Below, in pieces: positions 1 to 14,250 of a DNA stretch of 64,000 nt. The translations under genes and the position numbers were made by a program. Every line of letters starts with the position of its first letter. Within the stretch, counting starts at the first letter, position 1. The stretch spans positions 430,001 to 494,000 of the forward strand of contig NW_027096050.1 of assembly GCF_040115645.1 (NCBI RefSeq), read 5' to 3'. The notes beneath the pieces are model-generated. The model was not told the origin of the DNA. It did no database searches and saw nothing but the letters and a program-made list of their open reading frames with translations. The DNA comes from Euwallacea fornicatus. Lineage: Eukaryota; Arthropoda; Insecta; Coleoptera; Curculionidae.

Positions 1-2283
1 ATGAAAGTACTATTTTTCTGGGAAATTCAACAAGATGCAATCATGATGTGTTGTGTCATCTTAACGATCTCGTCGAGCTGATTAATTTTACACTTTGTTT
101 AAGACAGTTGGTCATCATTTGTCGAAGTTAACGAGATACAAAATTTGAAAAGTCACAAAAGTTGTCTGTTTGAGCACATAAAGTACTATTTTTCTGGGAA
201 ATTCAACAAGATGCAATCATGATGTGTTGTGTCATCTTAACGATCTCGTCGAGCTGATTAATTTTACACTTTGTTTAAGACAGTTGGTCATCATTTGTCG
301 AAGTTAACGAGATACAAAATTTGAAAAGTCACAAAAGTTGTCTGTTTGAGCACATAAAGTACTATTTTTCTGGGAAATTCAACAAGATGCAATCATGATG
401 TGTTGTGTCATCTTAACGATCTCGTCGAGCTGATTAATTTGACACTTTGTTTAAGACAGTTGGTCATCATTAGTCGAAGTTAACGAGATTCAAAATTTGA
501 AAAGTCACACAATTTGAGTGTTTGAGCATATAAAGTACTATTTTTCTGGGAAATTCATCAAGATGCAATCATGATGTGTTGTGTCATCTTAACGATCCCG
601 TCGAGCTGATTAATTTGACACTTTGTTTAAGACATTTGGTCATAATTTGTCGAAGTTAACGAGATTCAAAATTTGAAAAGTCACACAATTTGAGTGTTTG
701 AGCATATAAAGTACTATTTTTCTGGGAAATTCAACAAGATGCAATCATGATGTGTTGTGTCATCTTAACGATCTCGTCGAGCTGATTAATTTTCCACTTT
801 GTTTAAGACATTTTGTCATCATTTGTCGAAGTTATCGAGAATCAAAATTTGAAAAGTCACACAATTTGAGTGTTTGAGCATATAAAGTACTATTTTTCTT
901 GGAAATTCAACAAGATGCAATCATGATGTGTTGTGTCATCTTAACGATCTCGTCGAGCTGATTAATTTGACACTTTGTTTAAGACATTTGGTCATCATTT
1001 GTCGAAGTTATCGAGAATCAAAATTTGAAAAGTCACACAATTTGAGTGTTTGAGCATATAAAGTACTATTTTTCTTGGAAATTCAACAAGATGCAATCAT
1101 GATGTGTTGTGTCATCTTAACGATCCCGTCGAGCTGATTAATTTGACACTTTGTTTAAGACATTTGGTCATCATTTGTCGAAGTTATCGAGAATCAAAAT
1201 TTGAAAAGTCACACAATTTGAGTGTTTGAGCATATAAAGTACTATTTTTCTTGGAAATTCAACAAGATGCAATCATGATGTGTTGTGTCATCTTAACGAT
1301 CTCGTCGAGCTGATTAATTTTCCACTTTGTTTAAGACATTTTGTCATCATTTGTCGAAGTTATCGAGAATCAAAATTTGAAAAGTCACACAATTTGAGTG
1401 TTTGAGCATATAAAGTACTATTTTTCTTGGAAATTCAACAAGATGCAATCATGATGTGTTGTGTCATCTTAACGATCCCGTCGAGCTGATTAATTTGACA
1501 CTTTGTTTAAGACATTTGGTCATCATTTGTCGAAGTTATCGAGAATCAAAATTTGAAAAGTCACACAATTTGAGTGTTTGAGCATATAAAGTACTATTTT
1601 TCTTGGAAATTCAACAAGATGCAATCATGATGTGTTGTGTCATCTTAACGATCTCGTCGAGCTGATTAATTTGACACTTTGTTTAAGACATTTGGTCATC
1701 ATTTGTCGAAGTTAACGAGATTCAAAATTTGAAAAGTCACACAATTTGAGTGTTTGAGCATATAAAGTACAATTTTTCTTGGAAATTCAACAAGATGCAA
1801 TCATGATGTGTTGTGTCATCTTAACGATCCCGTCGAGCTGATTAATTTGACACTTTGTTTAAGACATTTGGTCATCATTTGTCGAAGTTATCGAGATTCA
1901 AAATTTGAAAAGTCACACAATTTGAGTGTTTGAGCATATAAAGTACAATTTTTCTTGGAAATTCAACAAGATGCAATCATGATGTGTTGTGTCATCTTAA
2001 CAATCCCGTCGAGCTGATTAATTTGACACTTTGTTTAAGACATTTGGTCATCATTTGTCGAAGTTAACGACATTCAAAATTGGAAAAGTCACACAATTTG
2101 AGTGTTTGAGCATATAAAGTACTATTTTTCTGGGAAATTCAACAAGATGCAATCATGATGTGTTGTGTCATCTTAACGATCTCGTCGAGCTGATTAATTT
2201 TCCACTTTGTTTAAGACATTTTGTCATCATTTGTCGAAGTTATCGAGCTTCAAAATTTGAAAAGTCACAAAAGTTGTGTGTTT

Positions 2284-4392
2284 GAGAATTAAAGTACTAT
2301 TTTTCTGGGAAAGTCAACAAGATGCAATCATGATGTGTTGTGTCATCTTACAGATCTCGTCGAGCTGATTAATTTGACACTTTGTTTAAGATATTTGGTC
2401 ATCATTTGTCGAAGTTAACGAGATTCAAAATTTGAAAAGTCACACAATTTGAGTGTTTGAGCATATAAAGTACAATTTTTCTTGGAAATTCAACAAGATC
2501 CAATCATGATGTGTTGTGTCATCTTAACAATCCCGTCGAGCTGATTAATTTGACACATTGTTTAAGACATTTGATCATAATTTGTCGAAGTTAACGAGAT
2601 TCAAAATTTGAAAAGTCACACAATTTGAGTGTTTGAGCATATAAAGTACTATTTTTCTTGGAAATTCAACAAGATGCAATCATGATGTGTTGTGTCATCT
2701 TAACGATCCCGTCGAGCTGATTAATTTGACACTTTGTTTAAGACATTTGGTCATCATTTGTCGGAGTTATCGAGCTTCAAAATTTGAAAAGTCACAAAAG
2801 TTGTGTGTTTGAGAATTAAAGTACTATTTTTCTGGGAAAGTCAACAAGATGCAATCATGATGTGTTGTGTCATCTTACAGATCTCGTCGAGCTGATTAAT
2901 TTGACACTTTGTTTAAGATATTTGGTCATCATTTGTCGAAGTTAACGAGATTCAAAATTTGAAAAGTCACACAATTTGAGTGTTTGAGCATATAAAGTAC
3001 AATTTTTCTTGGAAATTCAACAAGATGCAATCATGATGTGTTGTGTCATCTTAACGATCCCGTCGAGCTGATTAATTTGACACTTTGTTTAAGACATTTG
3101 GTCATCATTTGTCGAAGTTATCGAGAATCAAAATTTGAAAAGTCACACAATTTGAGTGTTTGAGCATATAAAGTACTATTTTTCTTGGAAATTCAACAAG
3201 ATGCAATCATGATGTGTTGTGTCATCTTAACGATCCCGTCGAGCTGATTAATTTGACACTTTGTTTAAGACATTTGGTCATCATTTGTCGGAGTTATCGA
3301 GCTTCAAAATTTGAAAAGTCACAAAAGTTGTGTGTTTGAGAATTAAAGTACTATTTTTCTGGGAAAGTCAACAAGATGCAATCATGATGTGTTGTGTCAT
3401 CTTACAGATCTCGTCGAGCTGATTAATTTGACACTTTGTTTAAGATATTTGGTCATCATTTGTCGAAGTTAACGAGATTCAAAATTTGAAAAGTCACACA
3501 ATTTGAGTGTTTGAGCATATAAAGTACAATTTTTCTTGGAAATTCAACAAGATGCAATCATGATGTGTTGTGTCATCTTAACAATCCCGTCGAGCTGATT
3601 AATTTGACACATTGTTTAAGACATTTGATCATAATTTGTCGAAGTTAACGAGATTCAAAATTTGAAAAGTCACACAATTTGAGTGTTTGAGCATATAAAG
3701 TACTATTTTTCTTGGAAATTCAACAAGATGCAATCATGATGTGTTGTGTCATCTTAACGATCCCGTCGAGCTGATTAATTTGACACTTTGTTTAAGACAT
3801 TTGGTCATCATTTGTCGGAGTTATCGAGCTTCAAAATTTGAAAAGTCACAAAAGTTGTGTGTTTGAGAATTAAAGTACTATTTTTCTGGGAAAGTCAACA
3901 AGATGCAATCATGATGTGTTGTGTCATCTTACAGATCTCGTCGAGCTGATTAATTTGACACTTTGTTTAAGATATTTGGTCATCATTTGTCGAAGTTAAC
4001 GAGATTCAAAATTTGAAAAGTCACACAATTTGAGTGTTTGAGCATATAAAGTACAATTTTTCTTGGAAATTCAACAAGATGCAATCATGATGTGTTGTGT
4101 CATCTTAACGATCCCGTCGAGCTGATTAATTTGACACTTTGTTTAAGACATTTGGTCATCATTTGTCGAAGTTATCGAGAATCAAAATTTGAAAAGTCAC
4201 ACAATTTGAGTGTTTGAGCATATAAAGTACTATTTTTCTTGGAAATTCAACAAGATGCAATCATGATGTGTTGTGTCATCTTAACGATCCCGTCGAGCTG
4301 ATTAATTTGACACTTTGTTTAAGACATTTGGTCATCATTTGTCGGAGTTATCGAGCTTCAAAATTTGAAAAGTCACAAAAGTTGTGTGTTTG
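2284..4392. repeat. Trimeric higher-order repeat, 527-bp unit
   Basis: A distinctive monomer carrying GAGAATTAAAG (one base shorter than its neighbours) and TCTTACAGATCTCG recurs at 2284, 2811, 3338, 3865 and 4392, spaced exactly 527 bp apart (176+176+175). The two monomers between the markers alternate in type. The same marker monomer reappears at 6679 and around 7.73, 8.26 and 10.37 kb inside larger duplicated blocks. This is a genuine higher-order repeat rather than simple monomeric satellite. Confidence 0.9.
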
Positions 4393-4883
4393 AGAATTAA
4401 AGTACTATTTTTCTGGGAAAGTCAACAAGATGCAATCATGATGTGTTGTGTCATCTTACAGATCTCGTCGAGCTGATTAATTTGACACTTTGTTTAAGAT
4501 ATTTGGTCATCATTTGTCGAAGTTATCGAGATTCAAAATTTGAAAAGTCACACAATTTGAGTGTTTGAGCATATAAAGTACTATTTTTCTTGGAAATTCA
4601 ACAAGATGCAATCATGATGTGTTGTGTCATCTTAACAATCCCGTCGAGCTGATTAATTTGACACTTTGTTTAAGACATTTGGTCATCATTTGTCGAAGTT
4701 AACGAGATTCAAAATTTGAAAAGTCACACAATTTGAGTGTTTGAGCATATAAAGTACTATTTTTCTTGGAAATTCAACAAGATGCAATCATGATGTGTTG
4801 TGTCATCTTAACGATCCCGTCGAGCTGATTAATTTGACACTTTGTTTAAGACATTTGGTCATCATTTGTCGAAGTTATCGAGA

Positions 4884-7800
4884 TTCAAAATATGAAAAGT
4901 CGCACAATTTGAGTGTTTGAGCACATAAAGTACTATTTTGCTGGGAAATTCAACAAGATGCAATCATGATGTGTTGTGTCATCTTAACGATCCCATCGAG
5001 CTGATTAATTTGACACTTTGTTTAAGACATTTGGTCATCATTTGTCGAAGTTATCGAGATTCAAAATATGAAAAGTCGCACAATTTGAGTGTTTGAGCAC
5101 ATAAAGTACTATTTTTCTGGGAAATTCAACAAGATGCAATCATGATGTGTTGTGTCATCTTAACGATCCCCTCGAGCTGATTAATTTGACACTTTGTTTA
5201 AGACATTTGGTCATCATTTGTCGAAGTTATCGAGATTCAAAATATGAAAAGTCGCACAATTTGAGTGTTTGAGAACATAAAGTACTATTTTTTTGGGAAA
5301 TTCAACAAGATGCAATCATGATGTGTTGTGTCATCTTAAAGATCTCGTCGAGCTGATTAATTTGACACTTTGTTTAAGACATTTGGTCATCATTTGTCGG
5401 AGTTAACGAGATTCAAAATTTGAAAAGTCACACAATTTGAGTGTTTGAGCACATAAAGTACTATTTTTCTGGGAAATTGAACAAGATGCAATCATGATGT
5501 GTTGTGTCATCTTAACGATCCCGTCGAGTTGATTAATTTGACACTTTGTTTAAGACATTTGTTCATAATTTGTCGAAGTTAACGAGATTCAAAATTTGAA
5601 AAGTCACACAATTTGAGTGTTTGAGCACATAAAGTACTATTTTTCTGGGAAATTGAACAAGATGCAATCATGATGTGTTGTGTCATCTTAACAATCCCGT
5701 CGAGCTGATTAATTTTCCACTTTGTTTAAGACATTTGGTCATAATTTGTCGAAGTTAACGAGATTCAAAATTTGAAAAGTCACACAATTTGAGTGTTTGA
5801 GCATATAAAGTACTATTTTTCTTGGAAATTCAACAAGATGCAATCATGATGTGTTGTGTCATCTTAACGATCCCGTCGAGCTGATTAATTTGACACTTTG
5901 TTTAAGACATTTGGTCATAATTTGTCGAAGTTAACGAGATTCAAAATTTGAAAAGTCACACAATTTGAGTGTTTGAGCACATAAAGTACTATTTTTCTGG
6001 GAAATTGAACAAGATGCAATCATGATGTGTTGTGTCATCTTAACGATCCCGTCGAGTTGATTAATTTGACACTTTGTTTAAGACATTTGTTCATAATTTG
6101 TCGAAGTTAACGAGATTCAAAATTTGAAAAGTCACACAATTTGAGTGTTTGAGCATATAAAGTACTATTTTTCTGGGAAATTCAACAAGATGCAATCATG
6201 ATGTGTTGTGTCATCTTAACGATCTCGTCGAGCTGATTAATTTTCCACTTTGTTTAAGACATTTTGTCATCATTTGTCGAAGTTATCGAGATTCAAAATT
6301 TGAAAAGTCACACAATTTGAGTGTTTGAGCATATAAAGTACTATTTTTCTTGGAAATTCAACAAGATGCAATCATGATGTGTTGTGTCATCTTAACAATC
6401 CCGTCGAGCTGATTAATTTGACACTTTGTTTAAGACATTTGGTCATCATTTGTCGAAGTTAACGACATTCAAAATTGGAAAAGTCACACAATTTGAGTGT
6501 TTGAGCATATAAAGTACTATTTTTCTGGGAAATTCAACAAGATGCAATCATGATGTGTTGTGTCATCTTAACGATCTCGTCGAGCTGATTAATTTTCCAC
6601 TTTGTTTAAGACATTTTGTCATCATTTGTCGAAGTTATCGAGCTTCAAAATTTGAAAAGTCACAAAAGTTGTGTGTTTGAGAATTAAAGTACTATTTTTC
6701 TGGGAAAGTCAACAAGATGCAATCATGATGTGTTGTGTCATCTTACAGATCTCGTCGAGCTGATTAATTTGACACTTTGTTTAAGATATTTGGTCATCAT
6801 TTGTCGAAGTTAACGAGATTCAAAATTTGAAAAGTCACACAATTTGAGTGTTTGAGCATATAAAGTACTATTTTTCTGGGAAATTCAACAAGATGCAATC
6901 ATGATGTGTTGTGTCATCTTAACAATCCCGTCGAGCTGATTAATTTGACACTTTGTTTAAGATATTTGGTCATCATTTGTCGAAGTTAACGAGATTCAAA
7001 ATTTGAAAAGTCACACAATTTGAGTGTTTGAGCATATAAAGTACTATTTTTCTTGGAAATTCAACAAGATGCAATCATGATGTGTTGTGTCATCTTAACG
7101 ATCCCGTCGAGCTGATTAATTTGACACTTTGTTTAAGACATTTGGTCATAATTTGTCGAAGTTAACGAGATTCAAAATTTGAAAAGTCACACAATTTGAG
7201 TGTTTGAGCATATAAAGTACTATTTTTCTGGGAAATTCAACAAGATGCAATCATGATGTGTTGTGTCATCTTAACGATCTCGTCGAGCTGATTAATTTTC
7301 CACTTTGTTTAAGACATTTTGTCATCATTTGTCGAAGTTATCGAGAATCAAAATTTGAAAAGTCACACAATTTGAGTGTTTGAGCATATAAAGTACTATT
7401 TTTCTTGGAAATTCAACAAGATGCAATCATGATGTGTTGTGTCATCTTAACGATCCCGTCGAGCTGATTAATTTGACACTTTGTTTAAGACATTTGGTCA
7501 TCATTTGTCGAAGTTATCGAGAATCAAAATTTGAAAAGTCACACAATTTGAGTGTTTGAGCATATAAAGTACTATTTTTCTTGGAAATTCAACAAGATGC
7601 AATCATGATGTGTTGTGTCATCTTAACGATCCCGTCGAGCTGATTAATTTGACACTTTGTTTAAGACATTTGGTCATCATTTGTCGGAGTTATCGAGCTT
7701 CAAAATTTGAAAAGTCACAAAAGTTGTGTGTTTGAGAATTAAAGTACTATTTTTCTGGGAAAGTCAACAAGATGCAATCATGATGTGTTGTGTCATCTTA

Positions 7801-10800
7801 CAGATCTCGTCGAGCTGATTAATTTGACACTTTGTTTAAGATATTTGGTCATCATTTGTCGAAGTTAACGAGATTCAAAATTTGAAAAGTCACACAATTT
7901 GAGTGTTTGAGCATATAAAGTACAATTTTTCTTGGAAATTCAACAAGATGCAATCATGATGTGTTGTGTCATCTTAACAATCCCGTCGAGCTGATTAATT
8001 TGACACATTGTTTAAGACATTTGATCATAATTTGTCGAAGTTAACGAGATTCAAAATTTGAAAAGTCACACAATTTGAGTGTTTGAGCATATAAAGTACT
8101 ATTTTTCTTGGAAATTCAACAAGATGCAATCATGATGTGTTGTGTCATCTTAACGATCCCGTCGAGCTGATTAATTTGACACTTTGTTTAAGACATTTGG
8201 TCATCATTTGTCGGAGTTATCGAGCTTCAAAATTTGAAAAGTCACAAAAGTTGTGTGTTTGAGAATTAAAGTACTATTTTTCTGGGAAATTCAACAAGAT
8301 GCAATCATGATGTGTTGTGTCATCTTAACGATCTCGTCGAGCTGATTAATTTTCCACTTTGTTTAAGACATTTTGTCATCATTTGTCGAAGTTATCGAGA
8401 TTCAAAATTTGAAAAGTCACACAATTTGAGTGTTTGAGCATATAAAGTACTATTTTTCTGGGAAATTCAACAAGATGCAATCATGATGTGTTGTGTCATC
8501 TCAACGATCTCGTCGAGCTGATTAATTTTCCACTTTGTTTAAGACATTTTGTCATCATTTGTCGAAGTTATCGAGATTCAAAATTTGAAAAGTCACACAA
8601 TTTGAGTGTTTGAGCATATAAAGTACTATTTTTCTTGGAAATTCAACAAGATGCAATCATGATGTGTTGTGTCATCTTAACAATCCCGTCGAGCTGATTA
8701 ATTTGACACTTTGTTTAAGACATTTGGTCATCATTTGTCGAAGTTAACGAGATTCAAAATTTGAAAAGTCACACAATTTGAGTGTTTGAGCATATAAAGT
8801 ACTATTTTTCTTGGAAATTCAACAAGATGCAATCATGATGTGTTGTGTCATCTTAACAATCCCGTCGAGCTGATTAATTTGACACTTTGTTTAAGACATT
8901 TGGTCATCATTTGTCGAAGTTAACGAGATTCAAAATTTGAAAAGTCACACAATTTGAGTGTTTGAGCATATAAAGTACTATTTTTCTTGGAAATTCAACA
9001 AGATGCAATCATGATGTGTTGTGTCATCTTAACGATCCCGTCGAGCTGATTAATTTGACACTTTGTTTAAGACATTTGGTCATCATTTGTCGAAGTTATC
9101 GAGATTCAAAATATGAAAAGTCGCACAATTTGAGGGTTTGAGCACATAAAGTACTATTTTGCTGGGAAATTCAACAAGATGCAATCATGATGTGTTGTGT
9201 CATCTTAACGATCCCATCGAGCTGATTAATTTGACACTTTGTTTAAGACATTTGGTCATCATTTGTCGAAGTTATCGAGATTCAAAATATGAAAAGTCGC
9301 ACAATTTGAGTGTTTGAGCACATAAAGTACTATTTTTCTGGGAAATTCAACAAGATGCAATCATGATGTGTTGTGTCATCTTAACGATCCCCTCGAGCTG
9401 ATTAATTTGACACTTTGTTTAAGACATTTGGTCATCATTTGTCGAAGTTATCGAGATTCAAAATATGAAAAGTCGCACAATTTGAGTGTTTGAGAACATA
9501 AAGTACTATTTTTTTGGGAAATTCAACAAGATGCAATCATGATGTGTTATGTCATCTTAAAGATCTCGTCGAGCTGATTAATTTGACACTTTGTTTAAGA
9601 CATTTGGTCATCATTTGTCGGAGTTATCGAGCTTCAAAATTTGAAAAGTCACAAAAGTTGTGTATTTGAGCACATAAAGTACTATTTTGCTGGGAAATTC
9701 AACAAGATGCAATCATGATGTGTTGTGTCATCTTAACAATCCCGTCGAGCTGATTAATTTGACACTTTGTTTAAGACATTTGGTCATAATTTGTCGAAGT
9801 TAACGAGATTCAAAATTTGAAAAGTCACACAATTTGAGTGTTTGAGCATATAAAGTACTATTTTTCTTGGAAATTCAACAAGATGCAATCATGATGTGTT
9901 GTGTCATCTTAACGATCCCGTCGAGCTGATTAATTTGACACTTTGTTTAAGACATTTGGTCATAATTTGTCGAAGTTAACGAGATTCAAAATTTGAAAAG
10001 TCACACAATTTGAGTGTTTGAGCATATAAAGTACTATTTTTCTTGGAAATTCAACAAGATGCAATCATGATGTGTTGTGTCATCTTAACGATCCCGTCGA
10101 GCTGATTAATTTGACACTTTGTTTAAGACATTTGGTCATCATTTGTCGAAGTTATCGAGAATCAAAATTTGAAAAGTCACACAATTTGAGTGTTTGAGCA
10201 TATAAAGTACTATTTTTCTTGGAAATTCAACAAGATGCAATCATGATGTGTTGTGTCATCTTAACGATCCCGTCGAGCTGATTAATTTGACACTTTGTTT
10301 AAGACATTTGGTCATCATTTGTCGGAGTTATCGAGCTTCAAAATTTGAAAAGTCACAAAAGTTGTGTGTTTGAGAATTAAAGTACTATTTTTCTGGGAAA
10401 GTCAACAAGATGCAATCATGATGTGTTGTGTCATCTTACAGATCTCGTCGAGCTGATTAATTTGACACTTTGTTTAAGATATTTGGTCATCATTTGTCGA
10501 AGTTAACGAGATTCAAAATTTGAAAAGTCACACAATTTGAGTGTTTGAGCATATAAAGTACAATTTTTCTTGGAAATTCAACAAGATGCAATCATGATGT
10601 GTTGTGTCATCTTAACAATCCCGTCGAGCTGATTAATTTGACACATTGTTTAAGACATTTGATCATAATTTGTCGAAGTTAACGAGATTCAAAATTTGAA
10701 AAGTCACACAATTTGAGTGTTTGAGCATATAAAGTACTATTTTTCTTGGAAATTCAACAAGATGCAATCATGATGTGTTGTGTCATCTTAACGATCCCGT

Positions 10801-13800
10801 CGAGTTGATTAATTTGACACTTTGTTTAAGACATTTGTTCATAATTTGTCGCAGTTAACGAGATTCAAAATTTGAAAAGTCACACAATTTGAGTGTTTGA
10901 GCATATAAAGTACTATTTTTCTGGGAAATTCAACAAGATGCAATCATGATGTGTTGTGTCATCTTAACGATCTCGTCGAGCTGATTAATTTTCCACTTTG
11001 TTTAAGACATTTTGTCATCATTTGTCGAAGTTATCGAGATTCAAAATTTGAAAAGTCACACAATTTGAGTGTTTGAGCATATAAAGTACTATTTTTCTTG
11101 GAAATTCAACAAGATGCAATCATGATGTGTTGTGTCATCTTAACAATCCCGTCGAGCTGATTAATTTGACACTTTGTTTAAGACATTTGGTCATCATTTG
11201 TCGAAGTTAACGAGATTCAAAATTTGAAAAGTCACACAATTTGAGTGTTTGAGCATATAAAGTACTATTTTTCTTGGAAATTCAACAAGATGCAATCATG
11301 ATGTGTTGTGTCATCTTAACAATCCCGTCGAGCTGATTAATTTGACACTTTGTTTAAGACATTTGGTCATCATTTGTCGAAGTTAACGAGATTCAAAATT
11401 TGAAAAGTCACACAATTTGAGTGTTTGAGCATATAAAGTACTATTTTTCTTGGAAATTCAACAAGATGCAATCATGATGTGTTGTGTCATCTTAACGATC
11501 CCGTCGAGCTGATTAATTTGACACTTTGTTTAAGACATTTGGTCATCATTTGTCGAAGTTATCGAGATTCAAAATATGAAAAGTCGCACAATTTGAGTGT
11601 TTGAGCACATAAAGTACTATTTTTCTGGGAAATTCAACAAGATGCAATCATGATGTGTTGTGTCATCTTAACGATCCCCTCGAGCTGATTAATTTGACAC
11701 TTTGTTTAAGACATTTGGTCATCATTTGTCGAAGTTATCGAGATTCAAAATATGAAAAGTCGCACAATTTGAGTGTTTGAGAACATAAAGTACTATTTTT
11801 TTGGGAAATTCAACAAGATGCAATCATGATGTGTTGTGTCATCTTAAAGATCTCGTCGAGCTGATTAATTTGACACTTTGTTTAAGACATTTGGTCATCA
11901 TTTGTCGGAGTTATCGAGCTTCAAAATTTGAAAAGTCACAAAAGTTGTGTATTTGAGCACATAAAGTACTATTTTGCTGGGAAATTCAACAAGATGCAAT
12001 CATGATGTGTTGTGTCATCTTAACAATCCCGTCGAGCTGATTAATTTGACACTTTGTTTAAGACATTTGGTCATAATTTGTCGAAGTTAACGAGATTCAA
12101 AATTTGAAAAGTCACACAATTTGAGTGTTTGAGCATATAAAGTACTATTTTTCTTGGAAATTCAACAAGATGCAATCATGATGTGTTGTGTCATCTTAAC
12201 GATCCCGTCGAGCTGATTAATTTTCCACTTTGTTTAAGACATTTTGTCATCATTTGTCGAAGTTATCGAGATTCAAAATTTGAAAAGTAACACAATTTGA
12301 GTGTTTGAGCATATAAAGTACTATTTTTCTTGGAAATTCAACAAGATGCAATCATGATGTGTTGTGTCATCTTAACGATCCCGTCGAGCTGATTAATTTG
12401 ACACTTTGTTTAAGACATTTGTTCATAATTTGTCGAAGTTAACGAGATTCAAAATTTGAAAAGTCACACAATTTGAGTGTTTGAGCATATAAAGTACTAT
12501 TTTTCTGGGAAATTCAACAAGATGCAATCATGATGTGTTGTGTCATCTTAACGATCTCGTCGAGCTGATTAATTTTCCACTTTGTTTAAGACATTTTGTC
12601 ATCATTTGTCGAAGTTATCGAGATTCAAAATTTGAAAAGTCACACAATTTGAGTGTTTGAGCAAATAAAGTACTATTTTTCTTGGAAATTCAACAAGATG
12701 CAATCATGATGTGTTGTGTCATCTTAACAATCCCGTCGAGCTGATTAATTTGACACTTTGTTTAAGACATTTGGTCATCATTTGTCGAAGTTAACGAGAT
12801 TCAAAATTTGAAAAGTCACACAATTTGAGTGTTTGAGCATATAAAGTACTATTTTTCTTGGAAATTCAACAAGATGCAATCATGATGTGTTGTGTCATCT
12901 TAACGATCCCGTCGAGCTGATTAATTTGACACTTTGTTTAAGACATTTGGTCATAATTTGTCGAAGTTAACGAGATTCAAAATTTGAAAAGTCACACAAT
13001 TTGAGTGTTTGAGCATATAAAGTACTATTTTTCTTGGAAATTCAACAAGATGCAATCATGATGTGTTGTGTCATCTTAACGATCCCGTCGAGCTGATTAA
13101 TTTGACACTTTGTTTAAGACATTTGTTCATAATTTGTCGAAGTTAACGAGATTCAAAATTTGAAAAGTCTCACAATTTGAGTGTTTGAGCATATAAAGTA
13201 CTATTTTTCTGGGAAATTCAACAAGATGCAATCATGATGTGTTGTGTCATCTTAACGATCTCGTCGAGCTGATTAATTTTCCACTTTGTTTAAGACATTT
13301 TGTCATCATTTGTCGAAGTTATCGAGATTCAAAATTTGAAAAGTCACACAATTTGAGTGTTTGAGCATATAAAGTACTATTTTTCTTGGAAATTCAACAA
13401 GATGCAATCATGATGTGTTGTGTCATCTTAACAATCCCGTCGAGCTGATTAATTTGACACTTTGTTTAAGACATTTGGTCATCATTTGTCGAAGTTAACG
13501 AGATTCAAAATTTGAAAAGTCACACAATTTGAGTGTTTGAGCATATAAAGTACTATTTTTCTTGGAAATTCAACAAGATGCAATCATGATGTGTTGTGTC
13601 ATCTTAACAATCCCGTCGAGCTGATTAATTTGACACTTTGTTTAAGACATTTGGTCATAATTTGTCGAAGTTAACGAGATTCAAAATTTGAAAAGTCACA
13701 CAATTTGAGTGTTTGAGCATATAAAGTACTATTTTTCTTGGAAATTCAACAAGATGCAATCATGATGTGTTGTGTCATCTTAACGATCCCGTCGAGCTGA

Positions 13801-14250
13801 TTAATTTGACACTTTGTTTAAGACATTTGGTCATCATTTGTCGAAGTTATCGAGATTCAAAATATGAAAAGTCGCACAATTTGAGTGTTTGAGCACATAA
13901 AGTACTATTTTTCTGGGAAATTCAACAAGATGCAATCATGATGTGTTGTGTCATCTTAACGATCCCATCGAGCTGATTAATTTGACACTTTGTTTAAGAC
14001 ATTTGGTCATCATTTGTCGAAGTTATCGAGATTCAAAATATGAAAAGTCGCACAATTTGAGTGTTTGAGCACATAAAGTACTATTTTTCTGGGAAATTCA
14101 ACAAGATGCAATCATGATGTGTTGTGTCATCTTAACGATCCCCTCGAGCTGATTAATTTGACACTTTGTTTAAGACATTTGGTCATCATTTGTCGAAGTT
14201 ATCGAGATTCAAAATATGAAAAGTCGCACAATTTGAGTGTTTGAGAACAT
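4884..14250. repeat. Multi-kilobase duplicated satellite cassette
   Basis: Monomers with the variant TATGAAAAGTCGCAC first appear at 4891, 9112, 11575 and 13863 in the successive blocks. The spacings are 4221, 2463 and 2288 bp, that is 24, 14 and 13 monomers less a few short-monomer bases. In each block two or three such monomers are followed by one with GAGAACATAAAG and an extra T (TTTTTTTGGG). This indicates amplification of a cassette of several monomers, with later insertions and deletions by whole monomers. Confidence 0.8.
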
